A stretch of DNA of 64,000 nucleotides from Leuconostoc palmae (GCF_019656075.1 NZ_BPKZ01000001.1:186001-250000), one strand, 5' to 3'; shown: positions 15,080 to 27,963, numbered from the stretch's first letter. Numbers and translations: made by a program. The notes: generated from the sequence alone by a model not told the origin.

Positions 15080-16572
15080 CAGATCCTCTTTCCCTTTCTC
15101 TTTAATATAATTGGTAAACCAAACACGTTTTCAAAAAAGTTTGCTTTTTTGGCAAATACAAACATTTCTAATTGTAGATTAGCCGCTGTTTGAGCTGTAA
15201 CTACAATTTCTTTTTGTCCAATAGATACTGACAACTTTTCAATTTTCTGTAGACGACTATCATCTAAAGCATCTGCTAGACGTAAAATAGACACTAACTT
15301 AGCTATACGTATGCGTTGTTTAGGTGAGAAATCTTGTGTTGATCGTAAGTCGCTATCTGGAGTTTCAGCACTATGATACCTTGCAATCATGGCAATCATA
15401 TGTTGTTCACTTGTAGATAAACCGTGTAAATCTATTCCAGAGATGACTTCCTCAGAATATTGGTAATGTCGTTGAGAATTAATAAAACTACCGACATCAT
15501 GTATTAACGCAGCCACGCCTAATAATAATCTATCTCTTTTGGTAAGATTATGGATACGCTTTAATCGATCAAACAACTGATTGGCATAAAGCAATACAAT
15601 TTCGCAATGATTTTCTTCAACCATGTATCGCTCAGCTATTCCCCTAGCAGCTGTAATAATATCGTTTTCATCTCGGTTTCCTTGAACAATTAAGCCATCC
15701 AGTACTGTTAAATCGCCAATTTGAACATTGTTTACTCCAACGGCTGTCATAACATTCATAAGCAATAGCATTTCAGTTAAAGCAAAAGGAACGTCATTAA
15801 GATGTACATCATATTTTTCAATAACGGCTTGATCATTTAAAAATGATAGATTATCGATAACAGTTTGAACTTCTTGTTTTTCAACGTTTACCCAATGTTT
15901 GCTATCCTGTAAAAAAACATTTTGTGCTGTTTCAGCACCAAGTAAGACTAATTTATCGATTCGATTAAACGGTGGTAGCATGTGCCAAAAGTCTGCTAGT
16001 TTACTATTAATAAATTCACTTGCTAAAGCTGTTTCTTCGGTTACTTCAAGTGACATCTCATGTATAGTTTTTGCTAAACGTACTGGTCCAACAGAAGAAT
16101 GTTGAGAAAATTTAAAATAACCATGTTCAAAATATCCTAAATCAATTCTAGTAGAACTCATCCCTAAAACAAGCACATTTTCATCTGCCATGCACGATTC
16201 ATTGCCACTTTGCGATTGCCTAAAAGCTAATTGACGAAAATAACTCTCCTGATTGCCGTTAAGCCAGTTTATCTGTAATCCTGTTACACTTTCTAACTGA
16301 TCTGCAAAATAAACCGCATTATTCATTTCAGACAATGTTTCACTACCAAATAATTTCACTTCCGTTACACCATAGTCACGAATCAGTTGCTGAAAACGTT
16401 GAATTTGTTCTAATGCACGATTCATAATATCGCTAGAAAATACCGGTGCATTAATATCACTTTCAGTAAACTCTTTACTAACATTCTCAATCGGTTTACC
16501 CGATGTCAAATTGACGATTTGCAATGATGCAGTATTTGAATTTAATAAAATAACACCCTCGAATTTTGCCAT
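15079..16572 (-). CDS. Ppx/GppA-like protein with HD domain, degenerate phosphatase motifs
   Basis: 497 residues with the architecture of long Ppx: ASKHA half (about 1-305) and HD half (about 310-497). The HD motif is good (LLLGVAALIHDVGSF, later HSAE and LRLADALDD). The phosphate-binding Asp of DLGSNS is replaced (ILLNSNTA) and DIGGGS is replaced by VLGMSST. The Glu region survives as NGNQESYF. Probably not a working exopolyphosphatase; it may sense a ligand or work through HD. Start is the ATG after GAGGG; the GTG two codons earlier overlaps the SD. Confidence 0.75.
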   Translation of the reverse strand: MAKFEGVILLNSNTASLQIVNLTSGKPIENVSKEFTESDINAPVFSSDIMNRALEQIQRFQQLIRDYGVTEVKLFGSETLSEMNNAVYFADQLESVTGLQINWLNGNQESYFRQLAFRQSQSGNESCMADENVLVLGMSSTRIDLGYFEHGYFKFSQHSSVGPVRLAKTIHEMSLEVTEETALASEFINSKLADFWHMLPPFNRIDKLVLLGAETAQNVFLQDSKHWVNVEKQEVQTVIDNLSFLNDQAVIEKYDVHLNDVPFALTEMLLLMNVMTAVGVNNVQIGDLTVLDGLIVQGNRDENDIITAARGIAERYMVEENHCEIVLLYANQLFDRLKRIHNLTKRDRLLLGVAALIHDVGSFINSQRHYQYSEEVISGIDLHGLSTSEQHMIAMIARYHSAETPDSDLRSTQDFSPKQRIRIAKLVSILRLADALDDSRLQKIEKLSVSIGQKEIVVTAQTAANLQLEMFVFAKKANFFENVFGLPIILKRKGKRI

Positions 16573-16639
16573 GTTCACCCTCTAAATTTTATATATTTAG
16601 TTTATCACATGCACTTTTCATTTTGTAAAGAAATCGCTA

Positions 16640-16950
16640 TCAGATAATGTTCTTAAAACTACATGTCATTTCATGATCATTAATTACACCAATGGCTTGT
16701 AAATAAGAATATATAATAACTGGTCCAACAAACTGAAAGCCCAATGCTTTCATTTGTTTTGAAATTTCCTGTGACAATCGTGTCTGAGTTGGCACATCAG
16801 AAGGTGAATTTATTGTATGGTTAATAATTTCATATTTTGTGAATTTCCACATATAATCGGCCTTCCCCACTCGCAATCATGATAATTTTTCATTAATTGT
16901 GAGGCTTTCCCTTCAGCCCATAAGCATCTTTTTAATTGTTTTTCAACCAT
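16640..16950 (-). pseudogene. tag remnant (3-methyladenine DNA glycosylase I), internal deletion and frameshift
   Basis: Frame 1 from the ATG at 16950 (SD AAGAAGG) encodes KRCLWAEG...NYHDCEWGRP, the Tag N terminus. It then runs out of frame to a stop. The adjoining frame encodes IINHTINSPSDVPTQTRLSQ, ALGFQFVGPVIIYSYLQAIG and INDHEMTC, the Tag C terminus. About 85 central codons, including the catalytic Glu region, are missing. Both ends are still recognisable, so the decay looks recent. Confidence 0.85.
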
Positions 16951-17066
16951 TTGAATAACCTTCTTAAAGGATCTTTAACTCTAGTTTTATCATCACGCGT
17001 CTCCCAATAAATAACATGCGCTAAACTGAACAGTAATAATATACTAATTAGTCGTTTATAAATCAT
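16932..17066 (-). CDS. Small predicted membrane peptide, unknown function
   Basis: 44 residues: a basic N terminus (MIYKRLI), one hydrophobic segment (SILLLFSLAHVIYW) and a basic tail rich in Lys/Arg. The SD is weak (GGAT about ten bases upstream). The 3' end overlaps the tag remnant start by 19 bases. It follows the eno terminator. It could be a real short membrane protein or chance coding; no family recognised. Confidence 0.35.
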   Translation of the reverse strand: MIYKRLISILLLFSLAHVIYWETRDDKTRVKDPLRRLFKWLKNN

Positions 17067-17131
17067 ATTCGTAATTATCCAATCCAACTGATTTGTGTTT
17101 TATTTTACCACTGACGTGTAATTTTCAGCAC

Positions 17132-17158
17132 AAAAAAACACACGCTAGTGTGCTTTTT
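17132..17158 (-). terminator. Terminator of eno
   Basis: On the minus strand AAGCACACTAGCGTGTGTT forms a compact hairpin followed by a T-tract. It lies 11 bp past the eno stop. Confidence 0.85.
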
Positions 17159-17169
17159 AAAAATATCAA

Positions 17170-18576
<1,407 letters not shown>

Positions 18577-18584
18577 TAATTATT

Positions 18585-19145
18585 TCAGTATGTACTATTT
18601 ATCGCTGATCGAATGGATTTTTTTAAACGATACTGCATTTGTTCCAAGCGACGGCTTGATTTGATATTTTTAATGTGTTCAACACCTAAAAAATGTCTTA
18701 TTGCCTGACAAAATTCAGGAGTTCTTGCAACTTCTGTCTGCTGCAACAGTTCTCGTAAGATATACAATTCTTCAGGATTATAAGTATCAGTTCCTTGTTC
18801 AAAATGATAACCATAGTCTTCAGAATTATCTGACAGTAAATTTTTTTCAAAATCTGCTTTTGCTGTGTAATACGATCTTACTAAATCAGTAGCATGATTT
18901 GACAGTGCAGATATAAAGTACGTTGAAAACTTTGCCCTGGGATTGTCTGTATCAAATTTGTTAACACATTTGATAAGCACATTGAGTCCGTCTGAATACC
19001 ACTCATCTGCAGTCATTCTACTACTAACTTTTCGTCGATGTATATCAAATACCGCTCCCTTTAAATGTTTAATTAAAACATCATATGCAACATCGTGTCC
19101 TTTTTGTGCTGCACGTACAACTGAAACTAATCTATCTTTTGCCAA
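18585..19145 (-). CDS. SigH/ComX-type alternative sigma factor (putative competence sigma)
   Basis: 186 residues. A region 2-like segment (ADEWYSDGLNVLIKCVNKFD, AKFSTYFISALSNHATDLVR) is followed by an acidic linker and a short C-terminal region. In Lactobacillales the gene downstream of mrnC-rlmB is the SigH/ComX-like sigma that drives late competence genes, and this one has that position. TTG start eight bases after GAGG. comFA and comFC in the window are plausible targets, although no clear ComX box was seen there. Confidence 0.72.
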   Translation of the reverse strand: MAKDRLVSVVRAAQKGHDVAYDVLIKHLKGAVFDIHRRKVSSRMTADEWYSDGLNVLIKCVNKFDTDNPRAKFSTYFISALSNHATDLVRSYYTAKADFEKNLLSDNSEDYGYHFEQGTDTYNPEELYILRELLQQTEVARTPEFCQAIRHFLGVEHIKNIKSSRRLEQMQYRLKKSIRSAINSTY

Positions 19146-19191
19146 ATTAATATCCTCATTATACTAATCGGTAAAATCAATTACCTATTAA

Positions 19192-19953
19192 TTATAATGG
19201 GTTGCGTGAATTATATCCTTGATAAATCAATAAACTTGCCGCCACACTAGCATTAAGACTTTGAACATGCCCGATCATTGGGATAGTTAACATGCTATCC
19301 ACTTTCTTTTTGAGTAACGGTGATATTCCCTTACCCTCATTGCCAATAACTAATGCTGTAGCACCTTTAGCATCCCAATGCCGATAGTCCTCACCAGACA
19401 TGTCAGTCCCAAATACCCATACTCCACGGTCTTTAAGTTCACCAACAAGATTAACTAAGTTAGTAACTCGGGCCACAGGAATATGCTCAATTGCACCAGT
19501 TGAAATTTTAGCAACAGTAGCTGTCAGCTGAACTGCCCTTCTTTTTGGAATGATAATGCCGTGAACACCAGCTGCATCAGCTGTTCTTAAAATGGATCCT
19601 AAATTATGTGGATCCTCGATACCATCTAAAATCAAAAAAAATGGTGCTTCATTATGTTTTTCAGCATTTTCGAACAACTCATCAATCGTCGCATAATTAT
19701 AAGCTGCCACACTTAATACAACGCCTTGGTGATTACCACCGTCTGTTAATTCATCCAACTTTGATTTAGGTGCTTGTTGAATTACTAGACCACGTTTTTT
19801 TGCTAATTGCGTCACTTCATTTCTTATTTTATCTTGTAGTCCAGTCTGCAACCAAACCTTATTGATTTCTTGTGTGCCTTTAAGCGATTCGACACCGGCA
19901 TAGTGTCCATATACAAATTCAGATTGATGCGTTTCTACTTGTTCACGTTTCAT
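19192..19953 (-). CDS. rlmB: 23S rRNA (guanosine-2251-2'-O)-methyltransferase
   Basis: 253 residues: N-terminal substrate-binding domain (YGHYAGVESLKG), then a SPOUT domain with the three motifs LDGIEDPHNLGSILRTADAAG, VIGNEGKGI and IPMIGHVQSLNASVAASLL, the trefoil-knot SAM site. Its start overlaps the mrnC stop by one base. Confidence 0.93.
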   Translation of the reverse strand: MKREQVETHQSEFVYGHYAGVESLKGTQEINKVWLQTGLQDKIRNEVTQLAKKRGLVIQQAPKSKLDELTDGGNHQGVVLSVAAYNYATIDELFENAEKHNEAPFFLILDGIEDPHNLGSILRTADAAGVHGIIIPKRRAVQLTATVAKISTGAIEHIPVARVTNLVNLVGELKDRGVWVFGTDMSGEDYRHWDAKGATALVIGNEGKGISPLLKKKVDSMLTIPMIGHVQSLNASVAASLLIYQGYNSRNPL

Positions 19954-20360
19954 TATTGACCTGTTCTCCCGGTTTCTACCTGTTCAAAAATCCATAACAT
20001 TAATTGATGAATACGATCATGTTGCTCCGATAAATATAAATAACCAAAAAGTGATTCTATACCTGTGGATATTCTATATGTGACAACATCTGTATTCTTT
20101 GCCTTGGTATGAGATTTAGCATTGCGACCTCTTTTAAAATAACTCAATTCTTGTTCTGTTAACAATTGTTCTTGTGTCATATTAGAAAAAAGTGCAGCAT
20201 GTGCTTTAGCCGAAACATAGGCTTTACTCCGTTTTTGTAACATGTTTACTTTAGTTAACCCTAATGACAATAAGTGTTGACGAACTTCAAGTTCATATAT
20301 TGCATCACCGATATAAGCCAACGATAACCCATTCATTTGTTCATATTCTAATTTATTCAT
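19953..20360 (-). CDS. mrnC: Mini-ribonuclease 3
   Basis: 135 residues with only an RNase III catalytic domain and no dsRNA-binding domain. Signature LSLAYIGDAIYELEVRQHLL carries the catalytic Asp. Matures 23S rRNA in Firmicutes. First gene of mrnC-rlmB-sigma; cysS, usual upstream neighbour, is absent here. Confidence 0.9.
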   Translation of the reverse strand: MNKLEYEQMNGLSLAYIGDAIYELEVRQHLLSLGLTKVNMLQKRSKAYVSAKAHAALFSNMTQEQLLTEQELSYFKRGRNAKSHTKAKNTDVVTYRISTGIESLFGYLYLSEQHDRIHQLMLWIFEQVETGRTGQ

Positions 20361-20440
20361 AGTTCTATTATACGCAAGTTTATTAGTTCGCGTATTAGTT
20401 TATCAATGTTCTGCAGAACTTTTTTAGTTTATATGAATGA
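20361..20440 (-). promoter_or_regulatory. Repeat-containing promoter region of mrnC-rlmB-sigma
   Basis: On the minus strand a TATAAT lies 9 bp before the mrnC ATG. Upstream are two copies of AACTAATA spaced 12 bp apart, a third related copy (ATAAACTAA, shared with the first), and a perfect 12-bp palindrome GTTCTGCAGAAC (20408-20419). No good -35 is seen; the repeats occupy its place, which suggests activator binding. Confidence 0.5.
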
Positions 20441-20499
20441 ACATCATTACGCTATTAATTTGCCCTAATTGGTTTTTTATTTGTCTTAATTGGGAAAAT

Positions 20500-20537
20500 A
20501 AAAAAAGCTATTTACTTACATCGTAAATAGCTTTTAT
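20500..20537 (-). terminator. Terminator of rpoC
   Basis: Minus strand: GCTATTTAC, 7-nt loop, GTAAATAGC, then seven Ts, beginning a few bases past the rpoC stop. Confidence 0.92.
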
Positions 20538-20538
20538 A

Positions 20539-23500
20539 TTATTCTTCAAATGTTCTGGCAACATCATCCAATTTTGGTATATCAGATGTTACATCATTTT
20601 CAGTATCAGGTTGTGCAATTACATCGCCAACCACTTTACTTTTAATCTTACGGTACTCAGCCATACCAGTACCAGCAGGAATAATCTTACCAATAATTAC
20701 ATTTTCCTTTAGTCCAACTAACGGATCATTCTTACCGCGTATCGCAGCATCTGTCAATACACGTGTTGTTTCTTGGAATGAAGCAGCAGACAAGAATGAA
20801 TTAGTTTCCAAGGCAGCCTTAGTAATACCTAGCAAAACAGGTCGTGCTGTAGCAGGTACAAGTCCATCAAAGAGTGCTGGCTCATTTGCACGCTGGAAAT
20901 CAGCAATATCCATAAGCATACCTGGTAAGAGCTTAGTTTCACCAGGATCCATAACACGTACTTTACGTAACATTTGACGAATCATAACTTCAATATGTTT
21001 ATCAGACACTTCAATACCTTGCAAACGATAAACTTTTTGTATTTCTGTTAACATGTATGATTCTGTCGTTAATGTATCCGTAACAGCTAGCAATTCTTTA
21101 GGATCAATAGGTCCTTCATTAATTGCATCACCTCGTTTAATATCATCACCTTCAGCAAAACGCATACGTGCTGCTAATGGTAGAGTATAAGTACGTGTGT
21201 CAGTCTCACCTTCAATTGTCACAGCTTTTGTACGTTCAGCTGGATTTTCTTCAATAGAAACCACTGTTCCTGTGACTTCAGAAATTTCTGCACGTCCCTT
21301 AGGAATACGAGCTTCAACAATTTCTTGAACACGAGGCAAACCTTGCGTAATATCGTTTCCGCCGGCAACACCACCTGTGTGGAAGTTACGCATAGTCAAT
21401 TGTGTACCAGGTTCACCAATTGATTGTGCAGCAACAGTTCCTACAGCTTCACCAACTTCAACTTCTTCTCCAGTCGCTAAGTTACGACCGTAATCAAGAA
21501 CTGAAACACCATGCTCGGTTGTTGATGTAAATACCGAACGAATAGTTACTTCTTCAATACCAGCAGCAACAATTGCTTTAGCAACATCTTCATCAATCAT
21601 TTCATTACGCGAAACTAACTTATCACCCGTTTCTGGATTAAAGACTGATTTCATTGCGTAACGACCCAAGATACGATCGTACAATGGTTCAACAACAGAT
21701 GTACCATCCATGATTGCTTTAACAGCAACACCACGGTCTGAGTTATTGTTCCATTCGCGAACAATAACATCTTGCGCAACATCAACCAATCGACGTGTCA
21801 AATAACCTGAGTTGGCGGTCTTCAACGCTGTATCTGACATCCCCTTACGCGCTCCGTGAGTAGAAATAAACATTTCCATCACAGTTAAGCCTTCACGGAA
21901 GTTGGCAGTAACCGGCAATTCGATAATCTTACCACCAGGACCAGCCATCAAGCCACGCATACCAGCTAATTGAACGAAGTTCGAAATGTTACCACGCGCA
22001 CCTGAATCTTGCATCATGAAGATTGGGTTTGTTGGTTCAAAAGATTCAATCAACTTGTCTTGGATCACATCCTTTGCCTTTGTCCAAATTTCTGTCACAC
22101 GTTGATAACGTTCTTCGTCTGTAATCAACCCACGACGGAATTGTTTTGTAACAGTCGCAACTTGTTTGTGAGCATCCTCCAAGATGGCTGGCTTCTCTGT
22201 TAATTCAGTCACATCATTCATCGAAACTGTTAGTCCAGATTCTGTTGACTTAGCATAACCAAGATCCTTCATTCTGTCCAAAAGTAGAGATGTTTCAGTC
22301 ACTTTATAACGCTTATAAACTTCTGCAATTATGTCTGATAAGAACCCTTTTTTGAATGAACCTACAACTGCTGTCTCAGCCAAATGTTCATTGATATTTT
22401 CTCCAAAATCAATGAAGAATTTATCATCAACACCTTTGAAGTTGTCTTCAGAAGGTTCATTAATATATGGAAAATCCGTAGGTAATATTTCGTTAAAAAT
22501 TAACTTACCGACAGACGTAATCAAAATTTTTGATCTTTGTTTTTCAGTAAATGGTTTTTCTGATGGGAAAGATGATGTTTGAATACCAATACGTGTATGA
22601 TAATGTACAACTTTGCTTGCAAAGGCAATTTGCGCTTCTTCTACTGAAGAGAAAATCATCCCTTCGCCCTCACGCTTTGCTTCTTCGGTTGTCAAATAAT
22701 AGTTTCCAATCACCATATCCTGAGATGGTGCAACGATTGGCTTACCATCTTTCGGTGCCAAAATGTGCCCAGCGGCAAGCATCAACAAACGTGCTTCAGC
22801 TTGTGCTTCATCAGACAATGGCACGTGAATGGCCATCTGATCACCATCGAAATCGGCGTTATAGGCTTCAGTAACCAATGGGTGCAAACGCATGGCCTTC
22901 CCAGATACCAAAACAGGTTCAAAGGCTTGAATTCCTAAACGGTGCAACGTAGGAGCGCGGTTCAAAAGAACTGGATGTTCCTTGATTACATCTTCCAATA
23001 CGTCCATCACATCTTCATCAGCCTTGTCAATTTTGCGCTTAGCAGACTTGACATTACCGGCCAACTTACGTGTTGTCAGTTCTTTCATGATGAATGGGCG
23101 GAACAATTCAATTGCCATTGGACGTGGCAAGCCCATTTGGTTCATCTTTAAGAATGGCCCAACATCGATAACAGAACGTCCTGAATAGTCGACACGCTTA
23201 CCCAACAAGTTTTGACGGAATCGTCCTTGCTTACCCTTCAACATATGTGAAAGTGATTTCAATGGGCGATTTCCTGGTCCAGCCACTGGACGTCCACGAC
23301 GACCATTATCAATCAATGCATCAACGGCTTCTTGTAACATACGTTTTTCATTTTGAACGATGATACCTGGTGCATTCAAATCTAACAAACGCTTCAAACG
23401 ATTATTACGATTAATAACACGACGATACAAATCATTCAAATCAGAAGTAGCAAAACGGCCGCCTTCTAATTGAACCATGGGACGCAAGTCAGGTGGAATA

Positions 23501-24201
23501 ATTGGAATAACATCCATAACCATCCATTCAGGCTTGTTAGCTGATTGCAAGAAAGCTTCAATAATGTCTAAACGGCGAACCGCCCTGACACGTTTTTGAC
23601 CCGTTGCTTCCTGTAATTCACGTTTCAATTGATCTGCTTCATCAGCTAAATCAACACTTGCGAGCAAATCTTTAATTGCTTCAGCACCCATGCCAGCCTT
23701 AAAACTAGCACCATATTCACGTTTTAATTCTCGGTACTCACGCTCTGTTAACAACTGTTTTTTCTCAACTGGCGCATCACCAGGTTCAATAACAGTGTAT
23801 GAAGCAAAATAAATAATTTCTTCCAATGACCGTGGTGACATGTCTAAGACAAGTCCCATACGAGAAGGAATACCCTTGAAGTACCAAATATGCGTTACAG
23901 GCGCAGCCAATTCGATGTGACCCATTCGTTCACGGCGAACTTTTGATGATGTTACTTCAACACCACAACGGTCACAAACAATTCCTTTATATCGGATTCG
24001 TTTGTATTTACCACAGGCACATTCATAATCCTTTGTAGGTCCGAAGATGCGTTCATCGAACAAACCGTCTTTTTCTGGCTTAAGTGTTCGATAATTAATC
24101 GTTTCAGGCTTCTTCACTTCACCATAAGACCACGAACGGATCTTATCAGGAGAAGCCAAACCGATTTGCATGCTTTCGAACTTATTAACATCGATTGCCA
24201 T
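20539..24201 (-). CDS. rpoC: RNA polymerase subunit beta'
   Basis: 1220 residues. The N-terminal zinc site is present ([21 protein letters not shown]). The active-site magnesium loop [10 protein letters not shown] is intact, as are the trigger-loop region and bridge helix ([19 protein letters not shown]). Length and order follow Gram-positive RpoC without the large insertions of proteobacteria. Separated from rpoB by 153 bp holding two hairpins. AAAGG lies 13 bases before the ATG. Confidence 0.98.
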   Translation of the reverse strand: MAIDVNKFESMQIGLASPDKIRSWSYGEVKKPETINYRTLKPEKDGLFDERIFGPTKDYECACGKYKRIRYKGIVCDRCGVEVTSSKVRRERMGHIELAAPVTHIWYFKGIPSRMGLVLDMSPRSLEEIIYFASYTVIEPGDAPVEKKQLLTEREYRELKREYGASFKAGMGAEAIKDLLASVDLADEADQLKRELQEATGQKRVRAVRRLDIIEAFLQSANKPEWMVMDVIPIIPPDLRPMVQLEGGRFATSDLNDLYRRVINRNNRLKRLLDLNAPGIIVQNEKRMLQEAVDALIDNGRRGRPVAGPGNRPLKSLSHMLKGKQGRFRQNLLGKRVDYSGRSVIDVGPFLKMNQMGLPRPMAIELFRPFIMKELTTRKLAGNVKSAKRKIDKADEDVMDVLEDVIKEHPVLLNRAPTLHRLGIQAFEPVLVSGKAMRLHPLVTEAYNADFDGDQMAIHVPLSDEAQAEARLLMLAAGHILAPKDGKPIVAPSQDMVIGNYYLTTEEAKREGEGMIFSSVEEAQIAFASKVVHYHTRIGIQTSSFPSEKPFTEKQRSKILITSVGKLIFNEILPTDFPYINEPSEDNFKGVDDKFFIDFGENINEHLAETAVVGSFKKGFLSDIIAEVYKRYKVTETSLLLDRMKDLGYAKSTESGLTVSMNDVTELTEKPAILEDAHKQVATVTKQFRRGLITDEERYQRVTEIWTKAKDVIQDKLIESFEPTNPIFMMQDSGARGNISNFVQLAGMRGLMAGPGGKIIELPVTANFREGLTVMEMFISTHGARKGMSDTALKTANSGYLTRRLVDVAQDVIVREWNNNSDRGVAVKAIMDGTSVVEPLYDRILGRYAMKSVFNPETGDKLVSRNEMIDEDVAKAIVAAGIEEVTIRSVFTSTTEHGVSVLDYGRNLATGEEVEVGEAVGTVAAQSIGEPGTQLTMRNFHTGGVAGGNDITQGLPRVQEIVEARIPKGRAEISEVTGTVVSIEENPAERTKAVTIEGETDTRTYTLPLAARMRFAEGDDIKRGDAINEGPIDPKELLAVTDTLTTESYMLTEIQKVYRLQGIEVSDKHIEVMIRQMLRKVRVMDPGETKLLPGMLMDIADFQRANEPALFDGLVPATARPVLLGITKAALETNSFLSAASFQETTRVLTDAAIRGKNDPLVGLKENVIIGKIIPAGTGMAEYRKIKSKVVGDVIAQPDTENDVTSDIPKLDDVARTFEE

Positions 24202-24234
24202 CTATTTGCTGTTACCTTTCGTTATTTATTAAAT

Positions 24235-24340
24235 CCAACATGTTAACAATGTTGGCACGCTTGCTATAGGCTATTCTTACTTCCTCTGAGTGAAAAATTA
24301 AAAACACCCTATAACAAACGTGCTAGCTTTGCTACACGTT
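24235..24340 (-). other. Two hairpins in the rpoB-rpoC spacer
   Basis: In the sense transcript AACGUG-UAGC pairs with GCUA-G-CACGUU (24340-24317, one bulged G), and CCAACAU pairs with AUGUUGG (24255-24235). Neither is followed by a U-tract, so they look like RNA processing or stability elements rather than terminators. Confidence 0.55.
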
Positions 24341-24354
24341 GTTTTGATTTGTGT

Positions 24355-27300
24355 TTAGTTACTTTGCTCTGGTGTTTCTCTAGATTCAACCTTAGAGAAA
24401 GCAGCCGCAACTTCATCGTCTTCTTTGTTTAATAGGTCTGGATTAGTACGAACTAACTTTTCTAATGCATCAACAGGCAAAATTGAATCGTCTTCATCCA
24501 TTTGGCGCAATTCCACTTCGTCACCCGCATTATCCAAGACTTGCATATCTAAGCCAAGTGCTTGCAATTCTTTTACAAGCACACGGAATGACTCAGGTAC
24601 ACCTGGACGTGGAATTGGTTCACCCTTAATGATTGATTCATAAACCTTAACACGACCAGCAACATCATCTGACTTATAAGTCAAAATTTCTTGCAATGTG
24701 TACGCCGCACCATAAGCTTCAAGCGCCCAAACTTCCATTTCACCGAAACGCTGACCACCGAATTGGGCTTTACCACCCAAAGGCTGTTGTGTAACTAATG
24801 AGTAAGGACCGATTGAACGTGCATGAATTTTATCATCGACCATGTGTGCAAGTTTCATGTAATGCATCACACCAACACCGACACGCTTATCAAAAGCTTC
24901 ACCTGTACGACCATCATAAACAACAGACTTACCATCTTTTGGCAAACCAGCTTCACGTAAAGCAGCCTCAATTTCGTCATCACTTGCACCGTCAAAGACT
25001 GGTGAAGCAACATGAATACCAAGCTCTTTAGCAGCTAATCCTAGATGTAATTCAAGAACCTGCCCAATGTTCATACGTGAAGGCACACCCATAGGTGACA
25101 ACAAAATATCAATCGGTGTACCGTCTGGCATATATGGCATGTCTTCTTCTGGAACAACAACGGAAACTGTTCCCTTGTTACCGTGACGACCGGCCATCTT
25201 ATCACCAACTTGAATCTTACGCTTTTGAGCGATGTACACACGAACCATCATGTTAACACCTGGCGCTAATTCATCCCCATTTTCAGGTGTATAAATACGG
25301 ACATTTTGCACAACGCCGCCACCACCATGAGGTACACGTAGTGATGTGTCTCGTACTTCACGAGCTTTTTCACCAAAAATGGCATGTAATAAACGTTCTT
25401 CAGCTGATAATTCTGTCACACCCTTAGGTGTTACTTTACCAACCAAAATATCGCCATCATGAACTTCTGCACCAACACGAATAATACCATCAGCATCCAA
25501 ATCCTTTAACTGATCTTCACCAGTATTAGGGATTTCGCGAGTCATTTCTTCCGGTCCAAGTTTTGTATCACGAGCCTCAGAATCGTACTCCTCAATATGA
25601 ATTGACGTATACACATCTTCACGAACCAAACGTTCATTCAAAACAATGGCATCTTCGAAGTTGTACCCTTGCCAAGTCATAAAGGCAATTAATGGATTTT
25701 GTCCCAGAGCTAGCTCACCATTTTCCATAGACGGACCATCCGCCAATACTGCATCAGCTTCAACATGTTCCCCTTCACTAACAATTGGTTTTTGGTTATA
25801 GTTTTTACCACCGTTAGAACGACGGAACTTCATAAGTTCATAAGTATCAAGTTGACCATCTTCACGACGCACACGAATTTGACGCCCATCAACATATTCA
25901 ACAACACCAGCCGCACGAGAGATCATTGCAACACCAGAATCGTGAGCAGCCTTATATTCGATACCTGTACCAACAAGTGGTGCATGTGGGTCAAGCAAAG
26001 GTACAGCCTGACGTTGCATGTTGGCACCCATCAAGGCACGGTTAGAATCATCATTTTCTAAGAAAGGAATTGCTGCTGTACCAACAGAAACAACTTGCTT
26101 AGGCGAAACGTCCATGTAATCAATGCGATCTATTGGTGTTTCGATGTTTTCTTCACCAAAACGTGCCATAACTGTATTATGAACGAAACTACCATCATCA
26201 TTTAATGGTGAGTTAGCTTGTGCGACAATATAGTTGTCTTCTTCATCAGCAGTTAAATAGTCGATTTTGTCAGTAACCATATGGGTTGTCCAATCAACAC
26301 GACGATACGGTGTCTCAATGAAGCCATACTTGTTAATGCGACCATATGTAGCTAACGAGTTAATCAGACCAATGTTTGGACCTTCTGGCGTTTCGATTGG
26401 ATCAATTCGACCATAGTGTGTATAGTGAACATCTCGCACTTCAACACCAGCACGATCACGTGTCAAACCACCAGGTCCAAGGGCTGAAAGACGACGCTTG
26501 TGGTTCATTTCACCCAATGGATTTGTTTGGTCCATGAACTGTGAAAGTTGTGATGAACCAAAGAATTCTTTAACAGCTGCCACAACAGGTCGAATGTTGA
26601 TTAATTGTTGTGGTGTAACTGTATTGGCATCCTGAATTGACATGCGTTCACGAACAACACGCTCCATACGTGTTAAACCGATACGGAATTGGTTTTGTAG
26701 CAACTCACCAACAGAGCGAATACGACGATTACCAAGATGATCGATATCATCAACATTTCCGATGCCTTCTTGTAAGTTCAAGAAGTAGTTCATACCAGCT
26801 AAGATATCTGCTGGACGTACTGTACGATCGGTTTCATCAATATGTCCATTACCAATTAATAGTAATGTCTTTTCAGGATTTTCTGGTGATTCAATTTTAA
26901 TCTTTTGAAGTGTTACAGGTTCTTCAAGAACAGCATCACCAGATGGTGTGTATGTCGTTGTCTTAAAGTCTTCACGATCAAGGAATGGACTTAACTTAGA
27001 CATTACTGTTTTATCTACCAAAGTACCTTTTTCAGCAATAACTTCACCTGAATCAGGATCTGCTAATGTTTCAGCTAAAGTTTGGTTAAGTAAACGTGTC
27101 TTTAATGATAGCTTTTTATTAATCTTATAACGACCAACTGAAGCTAAATCATAACGCTTTGGATCAAAGAAGCGAGCAACCAACAATGCTCGAGATGAAT
27201 CAGCTGTCTTAGGTTCCCCTGGACGCAATCGTTCGTAAACGTCTTTCAAAGCTTCTTCAACACGTGAATCAGACATGTCTTTATGAACATCTTTTTCCAA

Positions 27301-27963
27301 AGTCATGTTTAAAGCGTCATATTGGTCAGAGAAAATATCGAGAATGTCTGAATCAGATCCAAACCCAAGGGCACGAACCAATTCTGTCATCAATAACTTT
27401 CTCGTGCGATCGATACGAACGTTTGCAATTCCTTTAGCATCAGTTTCGTATTCTAACCAAGCACCACGATTAGGAATAACCGTTGTTCCATAGCGTGGGC
27501 GACCATTTTTATCATTTTCTTGGTTATAGTAAATACCAGGAGAACGTACTAATTGTGAAACAATAACACGTTCAGCACCATTAATGATAAATGTGCCTTG
27601 CTCGGTCATCAATGGAAAATCACCAAAAAATACATCTTGGGACTTGATTTCACCTGTTTCATGATTTGTTAATCGTAACGTCACATGCAATGGCGCTGAA
27701 TAATTGGCATCGTGTTCACGGGCCTCATCAATATTATATTTTGGTTCCATCAATTGATAATCAACGTATTCCAAAGATAGTGTTCCTTGGAAATCATCGA
27801 TTGGCATGATATCACCAAACATCTCTTTTATACCTTCATCTAAGAACCATTGATATGATGCCGTTTGAATTTCTATTAAGTTAGGCACATCAAGAACTTC
27901 TTTGATGCTAGCGTATGAACGACGGGTACGGTGCTTACCGTACTTAACTAAATGTCCTGCCAC
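24355..27963 (-). CDS. rpoB: RNA polymerase subunit beta
   Basis: 1202 residues from a GTG start ([20 protein letters not shown]) eight bases after GAGG; the GTG three codons earlier overlaps the SD. The rifampicin cluster ([22 protein letters not shown]) is wild-type in appearance, with [11 protein letters not shown] and the C-terminal [20 protein letters not shown] switch region. The C terminus is acidic. It is transcribed from a strong promoter with a leader of about 200 nt. Confidence 0.98.
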   Translation of the reverse strand: MAGHLVKYGKHRTRRSYASIKEVLDVPNLIEIQTASYQWFLDEGIKEMFGDIMPIDDFQGTLSLEYVDYQLMEPKYNIDEAREHDANYSAPLHVTLRLTNHETGEIKSQDVFFGDFPLMTEQGTFIINGAERVIVSQLVRSPGIYYNQENDKNGRPRYGTTVIPNRGAWLEYETDAKGIANVRIDRTRKLLMTELVRALGFGSDSDILDIFSDQYDALNMTLEKDVHKDMSDSRVEEALKDVYERLRPGEPKTADSSRALLVARFFDPKRYDLASVGRYKINKKLSLKTRLLNQTLAETLADPDSGEVIAEKGTLVDKTVMSKLSPFLDREDFKTTTYTPSGDAVLEEPVTLQKIKIESPENPEKTLLLIGNGHIDETDRTVRPADILAGMNYFLNLQEGIGNVDDIDHLGNRRIRSVGELLQNQFRIGLTRMERVVRERMSIQDANTVTPQQLINIRPVVAAVKEFFGSSQLSQFMDQTNPLGEMNHKRRLSALGPGGLTRDRAGVEVRDVHYTHYGRIDPIETPEGPNIGLINSLATYGRINKYGFIETPYRRVDWTTHMVTDKIDYLTADEEDNYIVAQANSPLNDDGSFVHNTVMARFGEENIETPIDRIDYMDVSPKQVVSVGTAAIPFLENDDSNRALMGANMQRQAVPLLDPHAPLVGTGIEYKAAHDSGVAMISRAAGVVEYVDGRQIRVRREDGQLDTYELMKFRRSNGGKNYNQKPIVSEGEHVEADAVLADGPSMENGELALGQNPLIAFMTWQGYNFEDAIVLNERLVREDVYTSIHIEEYDSEARDTKLGPEEMTREIPNTGEDQLKDLDADGIIRVGAEVHDGDILVGKVTPKGVTELSAEERLLHAIFGEKAREVRDTSLRVPHGGGGVVQNVRIYTPENGDELAPGVNMMVRVYIAQKRKIQVGDKMAGRHGNKGTVSVVVPEEDMPYMPDGTPIDILLSPMGVPSRMNIGQVLELHLGLAAKELGIHVASPVFDGASDDEIEAALREAGLPKDGKSVVYDGRTGEAFDKRVGVGVMHYMKLAHMVDDKIHARSIGPYSLVTQQPLGGKAQFGGQRFGEMEVWALEAYGAAYTLQEILTYKSDDVAGRVKVYESIIKGEPIPRPGVPESFRVLVKELQALGLDMQVLDNAGDEVELRQMDEDDSILPVDALEKLVRTNPDLLNKEDDEVAAAFSKVESRETPEQSN

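Noticed and set aside
17066-17073. TACGAATA (minus strand), identical to the streptococcal ComX box, just before the 44-codon frame downstream of eno
   Set aside because: An 8-mer of this composition is expected about once or twice by chance in an AT-rich 64-kb window, the upstream T-run of true boxes is missing, and the implied start would lie inside the small frame.
22551-22874. Open frame of 107 codons on the strand opposite rpoC
   Set aside because: It mirrors conserved rpoC codons, has no SD and its product resembles no family; like many such frames opposite rpoB, rpoC, eno and r-protein genes it is a shadow.
26460-26560. Possible rifampicin-resistance substitutions in RpoB
   Set aside because: The cluster [22 protein letters not shown] with [10 protein letters not shown] appears wild-type.
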